From positions 1,054,001 through 1,118,000 of the forward strand of contig JAWWNJ010000082.1 in assembly GCA_037176885.1 (NCBI GenBank): a stretch of 64,000 nucleotides of DNA. The letters run 5' to 3'. The position numbers and the translations under genes were made by a program. The notes beneath the pieces were generated by a model. The model saw nothing but the letters and a program-made list of their open reading frames with translations. It ran no database searches and was not told the DNA's origin. Shown here piece by piece: positions 33,601 through 43,312 of the stretch. Every line of letters starts with the position of its first letter. Positions within the stretch are counted from its first letter, which is position 1. The stretch is from Favolaschia claudopus (taxonomy: Eukaryota > Basidiomycota > Agaricomycetes > Agaricales > Mycenaceae).

Positions 33601-36060
33601 ATTGTACCGTATGTAGAGAAAATGACAAGTAAAATCAGGATTACCTCTTGAGTTTCGTAAGTTTGCAGTCCGTGCTCATAGACCTTCAGAGTACGCGCAG
33701 AAGTAGACAAATGGAATGAGCAAACCCACTAGATTTGAGCGGCAGAATCCTTGACTTCAAGATGTGGGCGGATGAGCAGTGTCTTGAATAAACTTGACCT
33801 TCTGAACGGCGCCGCGCAGCGGAAGAAAAAATGAATATCTATGCATAAAGTCAGTCTGAGATCGAAGGAATTGGTAGCATCTTTCTTCAAGTTGTTGACG
33901 GCGCCGCGCAGCGGATGAAAAATCGAACAAATCTGCCTGAAGTCAGTCTGAAATCAAAGGAATCGGTAGTAGGGTGCTCACCAGCTCAGCCGCGCAGCGG
34001 AGAAATCCATGTTCGAGTCTTGGAAACTTGATAGAAGTAGTTGATTATGTTGAGCGCCGCGCAGCGAAAAGAAAAATTCTAACATGCAAAATCAGCCGAG
34101 AAGCACTTTGAAACGGTAGAGGTACGCACCGGAATACTACGAAGCTCAAAGCCATGCTCGCGGGAACGCGAAATGTCGAATTTCCCAAACTGGGTCTTGA
34201 CTTTGATGGTAACGACTGGGCCCGCGCAGCGGAAAGAAAATTTCCTGCATCGTTGAAGTTAGTGAGAAAGCAATGAGGAAGGGGGGAGGAACATACCAGA
34301 TGAGGGCTCGCTCGCGGGACGCTAAAAAATCAAATTTTGCATTGGGGGCTTGAATGTGATGAGAACGGCCGCGCAGCGGAAGAATTTTGCTTCTGAGAAG
34401 GTAAATCAGTACAGAGATTGAACGAAAGGCTGGGGTGAAAGGGCAAATACCTTATGTAAAGCATTCCTCGCTCGCGGGGCGTCGATACATATAGTAATCG
34501 ACGTGGCGATGGTGAGGTAAAACTCTGAAGACTCCGAATGAAAGAGAATGAAAATTTACCTCACCTCCAGATTAACCGACGTCAAGGCAAAGTTGCCGTT
34601 ACTGCAATGCCTGGGCAAAGAAAACATCGTAAGATGAATTGAAAGAAACCTGAAGGTGAGAAAAGTAAAGCTCACCGAAATACCTGCTTGCCGGACGGCG
34701 AAATATGGTGTCGACGTGATAGCGCCGCTACGCGGCGCCGTGCGCCACCAGCGACGACGAAAATCTTCCAAAGCAACAAGGAAACCCGCTGGTTTCGCGT
34801 CTGGGGCGGCATTAGCCTGCCGGCGGCCAAAAAAATCTGAAAAAAAGCAGTCAGAAGAAGAGAAATTGGAGCAGGAATCACTGACCTGTTCTCCCGCTCG
34901 CGGGAGGAACTCAAAGCCATGCGCGCCGCTACGCGGCGCGGCGGAGACGACGGCAACAACAGAAGATTGTCGAGCCAGGCGTGGATTCCGCTGCTTAATG
35001 CGTCGAGGGCGGGGCTAGCCTGCCGGCAGCCAAATCCTGGTGAAAAAACGCGTCAGAAGGGCAAAAAATGTGAAGGAAATTTGAACGTACTCGAAGTCCC
35101 GCTCACGGGACGGCGATATGTCGTGTCAACGCAATAGCGCCGCTGCGCGGCGCGGCGGTGGCGACGCCAACAACGAAGAACTCGAGGGGCGGGTGCGGAT
35201 TTCGCTGCTGTACGCGTCGAGGGCGGTATTAGCCTGCCGGCGGCCAAATTCTGGTGAAAAAAGGCGTCAAAATGAGCAAAAAATGAAGAAGGTGGAAACT
35301 TACTTGAAGTCTTGCTCGCGGGAACACGATACGTCGTTTCAACGCATGGGGGACGTGGTGTCGGCGTTGACAACAGCTTCCCGGGGTCGCTGAGGAGGTG
35401 AGATGAGAAGGAGTCTTCAAGGAGAGGTGGAAGGAAGGGATAATAACTCACCTAGGGGATTTTTGAGTGGTAAGGTGGGGGAAGGTGGTAGTGGGGAGAA
35501 AGGTGGGTTGGTTTGGTCGTGTTAGTCCCCCCAACGGTGTGGGCTGATGCTCCGTTGCAACAAAATTAGTGAAATTTGTAAGTAACGTTGTTTTTGAATG
35601 AATCACCTTCCGGAAGTTGATAAGTCCGGCCAGACTTATACGCGTCGGGTGCCACCCTGAAACCGTGTTTCTCAGTTCCTCAGCACCCTAAGCTTTGTGA
35701 GAACTGAATAGCTCACCCTTCAAAGATTAGAGAAATCGCCTCTGTCCCAAGAAGCGAACTATACTACTAGAGATGTGCACGACGCTGAAAAAGGTAACCA
35801 GATAAATTCGGACCTGTCCCTCCTCCCTGTGATTCCTGTTTGAACACTGGTCCATACGTAACATAAATGATTCGCGTTCGTCGAACGAGGCAACTCAGAC
35901 AGCGAGCCGGACGTTCGCAAGAGAATGCCTGCGCCGGTTTCATGAAAACGCAAGCCGCCTTCAACCAAAGACACAAAATACAGAAAACTGCCAGAGTGAG
36001 CAAGAGTGAGGACAAGAAGCACGGAGTTGTCTGTTTGAGAAGAATCAAATTTGCGTAAAC
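33600..36060 (-). other. Element B, leftward hairpin-rich exon array
   Basis: Read on the minus strand, exon-like blocks alternate with short introns (for example GTGAGC...CTGACTTCAG near 33935-33985). In the outer part the core CCGC-GCA-GCGG stands near 33815, 33905, 33993, 34064, 34213 and 34372. In the inner part each unit holds two stronger palindromes: GCGCCGC-NNC-GCGGCGC (34722, 34922, 35137) and GTCCCG-CTCA-CGGGAC (35096-35111) or CTCCCG-CTCG-CGGGAG (34891-34906). The last two differ by a paired change, G-C to C-G, that keeps the stem. No frame stays open across blocks. Confidence 0.5.
34891..34906. repeat. Palindrome with compensatory change
   Basis: CTCCCGCTCGCGGGAG; its sister at 35096-35111 is GTCCCGCTCACGGGAC. 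The outer base pair is swapped on both sides together, and only the loop differs otherwise. Confidence 0.7.
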
Positions 36061-37060
36061 CAGACAGCCGAGATTGTGTTGTCGCCCAGAGAAGCCCGCG
36101 AGGTGCCCGAGCCAGCTCACAGCTCGCAAAAAAACTGTCAAGATAGGCCCATGGGATTAGATACGACGGTTTTCAGTCGGTTCGCCGTCCAGACGCGTCA
36201 CGGACGCGTGAGCGCGCCATGCCGATATGTTGACGCTTGGCGCTGGCGGGCTGGTCGTGGGCAAAGAGCAAGGAAGATCTCGTGGCGGTGTTGGCCGCTG
36301 CGATCACATCAATCATATCTTCGCTCAAACAGGAAATTCCGAACATTGGCTTTTACCACCACCATCGACGGCTGCGCGCGCGGGGCCTCGCTGCCCTCTC
36401 ACCTCAGGTATGCATTCCTCTATACTTTTACGTTCAAACTTATTGTTTCTGGTCTTTCTTCTCTCAGAGACGCTTGCAAAACGGCAAAACGGGCACTTGC
36501 ACGCATTATCGAAAATCGCCGTCTGGACGGCTCCTACCCCCGCCAAATGACTCAGAATATACAGTGCCGGTAGCGACTGGATACCCGCGACATCGGAGAA
36601 CGTTCTGGAGCGATCAGAATTGTTTGGAGCGGAGTTGAGATCGTAAGATTTCAGGTGTGTTGCAAAATGCCTCGCTTCCATGGGCGCATCATGCTGACAT
36701 CCCCGGTTCTTGGCACTCAAAATCTTGTTCAAGGTACTGAATTCTGCTGCTCCCGAAGTCTTGAAGCTCGTCGATCCGTCTTCACGCCTCCATCGCATAC
36801 TCACCCCTATCTCAACCCTCTGCTTTCCTCGATGGTTCTCCCCCTCCACCCCAGCGTTACGACACTGAATGTCACATCATTAGTCACGCGGACCTTCTCC
36901 GACGTGCGTGGAATTTCCATGGATCTGGTTGCTGACTTATGAATATTTCTGACTTCGCCGCTGACTTCTTAGGTTACGCTTTTCCGACTGAATGGCTCGG
37001 TGCTCCGCAATTCCCAAGACGCTCTGTCGATCCCGATGGATGCTCGGGTGATTTGGTGAG
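36060..37060. other. Element B centre, divergent region
   Basis: Separates the leftward and rightward arrays. This is one of the best conserved parts between copies A and B. All three forward frames are open over about 36150-36410, as is much of the reverse strand, a sign of base composition rather than of coding. I recognise no domain. Confidence 0.45.
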
Positions 37061-37090
37061 CAGGATAGCGTTGGAGGGCCGGGGGAAGGG

Positions 37091-37096
37091 TATATA
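37091..37096 (+). promoter_or_regulatory. TATA box of element B rightward unit
   Basis: TATATA after a G-rich run, conserved at 9231-9236 in copy A. A CT-rich stretch follows from about 37145. Confidence 0.5.
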
Positions 37097-37119
37097 GGTG
37101 AGCTCATCTCGTTGAGTTT

Positions 37120-40100
37120 GGGGTATGGGTTGACCGCCCACTTTTCGCCTCCCTCCCTTCTACCCTTCCTTATCATCCACAACTCAGCTTCATTCAAATC
37201 TCTATTCAACCTTCCTTCAAACCCCTTCACTGCTCTTTCAATTTCTTCGATTCGACGCATTCGCGCTTCAACACGGCTTTCGGATTTATTCGGCCTTTGC
37301 CCTTCTTTGACTCTTTCGTTGACTCTAATGTCGTTTGTGGCTTTGAACTTGCTTTCAATCAACTAACTAACATTCTTCTTCAATTCTAGGTTCAATAATT
37401 TGCTCTACTACGCCGCTTTCTAGTCGGGTTCACGGCTACTTATACTAAATTCTTCTTGTACCACTTCAACCTGTTCGATGAAGTGAGTTGTCGTCTTATC
37501 TCTTCAAACCAATACTGACTTTCTAATTAGAGTCTCTTCTATTCCTTATGTGCTATATGTGACCCAAAATGCGACCGCTTCAACGCCTAACTGACCTTCG
37601 AGTCATTTCGATGACTTTGTTAGGTGAGTGGTTTCAATTCTTTCGAATACTTACCTCAAACCCTTATCGACCTTTGATCCAGTTTGTATTCATTCTCAAC
37701 TTGCATGAGATGCACATTTCGACCGTGTGCGCAAGGTAAGTGAGTTTCTTATTGACTACTTCAACTATGAATGCTTGAACCGTTTGATAGCTTATTGAGA
37801 TGCACATTGGGCTGTCTAGGTAAGCTTTAGTGCTATCAACGATTACTAACCGTTCGTGTAGTTTCTTTCGATTTATCCCTTCGATGGGACCCATTCGATT
37901 CAAGTGGCACTTCAAAACCCTTACCTGGATTGACTTCGGCGCCGTCTCGGGCATCCTCGGTGAGCTGATTCTTTATTTCTTTCGTGTTTTTCTCTTCGTT
38001 TATTGACCATATCGCTCAGCATTGAATGGTATATTGAATGTCGGGTTGATTCTTGTTGAGTTGAGTTTGGGTTGATCTCGTATCGGTGAGTATGATCTTT
38101 TACTTGTTGACTCTAATCCAACTCATCAACGGTTTGAAGGCCGCATAAGTATCGTTCCTTTGACATAGAGTTGTGATGTTGAATTGGAAGTTGGATTGAA
38201 TTGGGCTTGATATAAGGTGCGCATTGCTAACCTGTTTGCTATTTGACTCGATGTGACTTGATTTCACTTGCTAGGCTTTCGTCGGCTGCTTGAGGTGGGC
38301 CTAATACCGAAATAATGCCGGTATCAGTTAAGGTGTGTAACTCTTTCTACTTCTCTGCATAAACCGATACTAACTCGACTCTTCTCAACTCTCAAGACCG
38401 AAACTCTGCCTCCCCGCCTCCGGCATCCCATGTATTTCGACTTGGACACCGAAACTCTGCCTGTTCTGTCTCAGGTACGCTCGATTTCAAATCCTTGCTT
38501 CAATTGTTGACTCTCTGAGTTGAATTTCGAAGGCCAGACGCCGAACTGTGCGTTCAATTGGCGTAGTAGAGCTTCGGAGTTGGATTTGAAACTGGGCTTG
38601 TATTGGACTTGGTACAATGTGAGCATCGCTAACCCTTTCACCTTTTAACTTAATCTGACTTCAACTTGACAGCTTCTCGTCGTAACGCCTTCGTTTGACC
38701 CGATACCGAAATTATGTCGGTATACGTTAAGGTATGTCTTACTCGTGTATTTCTCGATACAAACCAATCCTGACTTGACTCTTCTCATCTCTGAAGGCCG
38801 AAATTATGCCTCTCCGCCTCCGGCATCCCGTGTATTTCGACTTCAACGCCGAAATTATGCCATTTCTGCTTCAGGTACGTTTACTTTCAATTCCTTACTC
38901 TAACTATTGACTGTCTGACTTGAATCCTGAAGGCCAGAAACCGAAACCTTGCTTCTCCGAGTCAAGGTCTCTGTGTACTTCTCATTCAACGCCGAAACTA
39001 TGCCATTTGTGTCCCAGGTACGTTCAAATTCAATTCCCTACACTAAATGTTGCCTGTCTGACTTGAATTTGGAGGCCAAACTATGCCGGTTTGTATCGCG
39101 CGCCAGCGTACCTTTCTAATCGAAGGCATGTATGCCGAAATTATGCCGGTAAGCATTCATATCTTACTTCAACATACCTCTCGATACCCCAGATACTGAA
39201 ACCATGCCTCCGCGCATCCAGCCTCCCGTGTAACTTCCAGTTTGACGCCGAAACCATGCTATTTTCGCCGCAGGTATGTTTAATTTCGATTTCTTACTCT
39301 GAGTATTGACTCGACTTTTGAAGGTCGAGCCTATGCCGCTTTGAATCGCGCGCGCGCGCCTATACATTGAAGGTACATACAAGTACATCTCTATCAAGTA
39401 AGTGAAGTTCAACTCGTTGAACCAATCCTCTACTGACCTTGACCTTTGTTTTGTTCTACAGCCTCTTCGGTTCAATTCCAATGATTTTCGAGAGTCGAAG
39501 GTCGAAGTCAACTTGAAAGTATCATTAGAATTAGAAGTAGAATGAACCTCGGACTCGAGTGAGGTGAGCTTCAGTACCGTTCATTTCTTTTATCTCTATT
39601 CTTTCGATCGTTTGTTCGTTGACTGCGAGTCACAAGTAAAGGAAGGGCAAGGTTGGGCTGACTTGAATTCAACTTCATCTTTATCTGGACCTCAGCGCAA
39701 CTGAGCGAAATTGAAAGCGGGTACCCTGTTCCCTCGGTTAGTATCATTTCATTTTCATTCATTCACCCTTAAACTCACTACCCAAGCGAGTCGATTTGAT
39801 TCGTTTCGACTCGCGCTCAAGCTGATTTGAAGTGAAGAGCTTGAGTATGCTAAAGGTAAGCTGTCATTTTCTTCTCTTCATTTTCCTCGTGCGCTGACAC
39901 CCAACTCAGCGCACGCTTCATCACTTACCTCTTTCAAGATACCAACTCAACTGAACTTGCGCCCTGGGATTCCGGCTTCGATTCACCACAGGTGAGTTTT
40001 CTTTCTTTCCTTCTCCTTCACTTCAATTAACTCGTATGTACGCGGTGTATTCCTTGCTAACGATTCACTCGCAGGTATCATTTGACTCGAAAACAAGAGT

Positions 40101-40120
40101 CATTTCATTCAAATTGACTA
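37120..40120 (+). other. Element B, rightward array of micro-exon-like blocks
   Basis: About twenty short blocks (roughly 25-140 bases) separated by introns of 45-70 bases. Clear examples: intron ending CTAACATTCTTCTTCAATTCTAG at 37367-37389; donor GTGAGTTG at 37482; donor GTAAGTGAG at 37736; donor GTAAGCTTT at 37821. From 38310 to 39280 the blocks repeat CCGAAATTATGCC-like motifs, mostly two per block. Some blocks read PKLC...TPKLC in one frame with silent changes, but others are shifted, and one block (37390-37481) has stops in all three frames. Coding is therefore doubtful in this copy; a spliced non-coding RNA or a decayed gene are both possible. Confidence 0.5.
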
Positions 40121-40142
40121 ATTACTCACATTGCGAGTAAAT
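40121..40142. repeat. Inverted repeat between convergent units (copy B)
   Basis: ATTACTC at 40121 faces GAGTAAAT at 40135. It is the counterpart of the perfect inverted repeat at 6462-6484. Confidence 0.6.
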
Positions 40143-40149
40143 TACGGTA

Positions 40150-41268
40150 GGCTACCGCGTTCGTCTCGTCGCGTTTCGATTTCCCCGCCTCCCGCCCACC
40201 CCCGCCATTCCATCCGCTTCCCGCCACAAACGCGCGCTCGCGCATCAACTTCCCGCCCCGCCCGCGCTTTTCCCTTTGCTTCCTCCCCGAGCGCGAGGCG
40301 TCGCGATTGATGGGCGATTGATCTGTCTAGACAGGTCAGTTATCTCGTCCGTTCGAGAGAACGCACCTTAAATCTTGTTTCTAGCGCATTTCTGAGCGAG
40401 TGGACGACGTCGGCGTTGTTCTGTTGCCGATGCGGCGGCGATTGGCGCGCGGAAGGGCGTTGTGGGTTGTGTTGAGAGGGGAGTCGAGCTCGGTACGAGT
40501 CGACGGCGAGTTGATCCCTGAAGACAGGTGAGTTGATTCGTTTCTTTCCTCGTGTAAATTGAAAGAACTTACTTGATTTTGATGCTAGCGCGCCTTTCCG
40601 AGTCGGTCGCAGCGCTGAAACGGCGGTGTCGAGGTCGTCGGTGTTGAGGGTGTGGAGGAGGGGGGCGGCGATTGGTGTGTGGGAACGGGGTTCAAGGTGG
40701 AGTTGGGAGCACGTCGAGATGGCGGAATGGCGGGGAATGAGGGTGCGGCGGGAATCGCGCCGTGGCGGTGAATCGAATCAAGTCGGGCGCGGCGGCGGCG
40801 GCGGGGAGAGTGTAGGTCAAATGGGAAGGCGTCGCGCTAGAGGGAAAGTGGAGATATTGTCAGTAAGAGGGAGGGAGAGGGAAAGGCAAGACGTACCTTG
40901 AGCCATTATGTACTTCTCACTTTACGTAGGTATGTGGCACGCTCGCGAACGGCGAGGTCGGCGGCGGGAAGGGGAGAATCAGCGGGGGCGAGTGAATGCG
41001 GAGACGTCGGTGAATGCGGGTGGTGGTGGGGAGGTGAAGAGAGCGATGTGGCGGGGTTTTGAAGCGAAAAGGCGATGTCGAAATGCGCTGAGTTGACGCA
41101 CTGGGGGAGTCGACGTCGGGGCTGGGAGTTGGGTGCGCAGAAAAGCTGTGTGTGTGTGCGCGGAGAGAGACGTTTGGAAGAGAACCATACGCCGCAAAAC
41201 GATGCGTGGCAAGTCTGAAATTGCCTTATTTGGACGGAAAGATTTCGTTCCCACAGCACGGAATCGTG
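40150..41268 (-). other. Element B, inward-reading terminal unit
   Basis: Read leftward from the right end: a block ending ATGGCTCAAG, an intron (about 40896 down to 40839, donor GTACGT, acceptor CTAG), a GC-rich block, an intron with donor GTAAGTTC and acceptor CTTCAG near 40530-40590, another block, and an intron GTGCGTTC...TAGACAG near 40330-40375. The splice signals agree with copy A for the first intron. The ATG frame stops soon after the first intron. Confidence 0.45.
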
Positions 41269-43312
41269 TTTTGAAGACCCGCAGACTGAGAAGCGGAGAC
41301 CAGTGGCGAGTCCCTGCCAGTGATTCGCTGATAGAATCCGAGTGAGAGCATCGACCAGGAAAACGATGGTGGTGGTTGAGAGCAAGGCACACGCATTCGG
41401 CTATTACCGCGTCACACCCATCGCAACGTGACAGCGACGAACCTCTTCCCCGCATTCTGCGATGAACGGCCACCACAGCCTTTCCGCACACACCCAGGCG
41501 TACCAGAGCTATGCTCGTCCTCCACAACAACATCGGCCGCAGCAGAGTCAGGTCTCTCAAGGTCACGGTCACGCTCATTCCCATCCGCAAGCGCAAGTAA
41601 AGGAGTACCCGACCCTCAACCAGTCCAGCGGCGCGAAATGGATCAAGCCGCTCACCCAGGCGCGCATCTCGCAGTTCAACGGCGGGCATTTTGGGGACGT
41701 GAATCTTGGGGCGGTGTTGTATGAGAGGAAGGAGGATTCGGAGGAGTATGTCAAGTTGGAGGTGTCAGTGTTTCTTTCGTTGTTCGAGTCGAATTTGAAG
41801 GGTTTGCTAAAACAATACGAAGATGGTCAGCCCCGGGGCTCACCAAACCCTCGTTCGCAGAAGCTATGCAACAAGAGTTCAAGCCCGCGCATAAAGGCGA
41901 CTCGTTTGGGCCGAGTTGGACGAATCATTGGTGGAAGGTTACGCTGAAGGTGCCTGAGAAAGAGTTTGGGAAGTACGAGCGTGTAACGTGTCAGTCTTTT
42001 TTTCTTTCGTGGTGTATTTCCCTTCTCTCACACTGAATGAAGTCGAATTCGATCCGGGGTGCGAAGCCATGATATTTGACGTCGACGGAACGCCATTGCA
42101 TGGTATGCATTGCCTCTTCCTACTTCGATTATCATTCATTCACGCGCTACAGGCATCACCGGTGGATACGGCGGCGACCGCCGCGTCGAATACATCATTC
42201 CCACCTCCGCACGAAAGAAAGGCGAACACAAGATCGTCATCGAAAGCAGCTGCAATGGGATGTTTGGTCAGGAGGGTGGTGGGATTGGTCCGCCTGATGT
42301 ACGTCCCTGGTTCCACATACATCATGAGCACAAGAGACAGCTGACGACGCGACGCAGCCTAACCGCTACTTCCGCCTCGACATGGCCGACATCGTCGTCC
42401 CGAACCAAGATGCATGGCGTCTCCTATGGGACTTCACCACCCTGAGAGAGCTGGTGGATACGTTGCCGGGGAATACGCCGTACGATTCTCATTCTCTGCC
42501 TTTTCCTCTTCATGTGCTGAATGCCTTCCTGCAGACTCCAAAACGCCGCCCTAAGCGCAGCCAACGCGATCATGAACGCGTTCGACTATCGTGACCCGAG
42601 CAGCATCAAGAGGGCGAGGGAGATCGCGCAGGGGATTTTCGTGAGTCGCTTCGTTTCTTTTTGTTTCTCTTGCAGAGACGATTCAGCTTGCGCATAGGGC
42701 AAAGACTGGGATAAGGTGGACGGTGGCGCGGGTGTGTACGACGGCGCGGACGAGGAAGGCGACGAGAAGGGGCGGAGCTTGGTTTGGGGGATTGGACAGT
42801 GCGTCTCCTCTCCTCTTCTTCTTCGTATGCATACCAATGAATGCTGACGGAAACGAAAAACAACGCAGCTGCCACATCGACACGGCGTGGCTGTGGCCGT
42901 ATTCGGTGACGCAGCAGAAGACGGCAAGGAGCTGGGCGACGCAGGTGGATTTGATGGAGAGGTATGAGGAGCATCGGTTTGCGTGTAGCCAGGCGCAGCA
43001 GTATAAGTGGTTGGAGGAGGTGGGTCTCTTCTCTCCCCTCCCTCATGCTTTGTCTCGCTTTATCTCACTTTTTTCGATAGCAATACCCTTCGCTCTTCAA
43101 ACGCATCTCCGCGCAAGTCGCCGCAGGGCGCTTCCACCCCATCGGCGGCGCGTGGGTCGAGCACGACGCGAATATGCCGTCGGGGGAGGCGTTGGTGAGG
43201 CAGATGGTGTATGGGCAGAGGTACTTTGAGGGTAGGTTTGGGGTGCGGTGCGAGACGGGGTGGTTGCCGGATTCGTTTGGGTTGACGGGGGCGTTGCCGT
43301 TGAGGGGAGGCC
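41269..43312. repeat. Mannosidase flank duplication, copy 2 (hybrid)
   Basis: Its left part (41269 to 42926) is identical to the left part of copy 3, and its right part (42236 to 43312) is identical to the right part of copy 1. The overlap 42236-42926 is shared by all three. This is the expected product of one crossover between copy 1 and copy 3. Confidence 0.85.
41462..43312 (+). pseudogene. Alpha-mannosidase (GH38) 5' fragment, copy 2
   Basis: Same exon structure as copy 1, starting [20 protein letters not shown], and cut off at the same base by the left end of element copy C. Frames and splice sites up to the break are intact. It carries the [13 protein letters not shown] and [11 protein letters not shown] motifs but lacks everything after GALP, so it cannot fold into a complete GH38 domain. 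Its own promoter region is intact, so a truncated transcript running into the element is possible. Confidence 0.85.

Larger units (their letters stand above)
33282..41268 (+). mobile_element. Large unrecognised repeat element, copy B
   Basis: About 8.0 kb, nearly identical to copy C (43313-51300; one single-base length difference, near 37517 versus 47549) and diverged from copy A. Left end GTACGTTCGCTGTCGTATG; right end lies close to 41268. Blocks from left to right: conserved terminal segment to 33600; hairpin exon array read leftward (33600-36060); centre with several overlapping open frames (36060-37060); TATA box and rightward exon array (37091-40120); convergent inverted repeat; inward unit read leftward (40150-41268). 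It carries no protein I can identify. Overlapping open frames in the centre exist in three frames at once, and base changes between A and B fall evenly on codon positions, so coding is not supported there. Confidence 0.7.

Noticed and set aside
36076..36640. Open frames of 100-170 codons in the element centre
   Set aside because: All three forward frames and much of the reverse strand are open together, none matches a known family, and changes between copies do not favour third codon positions.
33800..39300. CRISPR-like appearance of regularly spaced short repeats
   Set aside because: Repeat spacing and sequence vary, spacers are introns shared between copies, there are no cas genes, and the organism is a eukaryote.
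33282..41268. Helitron, LTR retrotransposon or KDZ-type DNA transposon
   Set aside because: No Rep/helicase, RT, integrase or KDZ transposase motif; no LTRs or terminal inverted repeats seen. A Helitron-like derivative cannot be fully excluded from the end hairpin alone.
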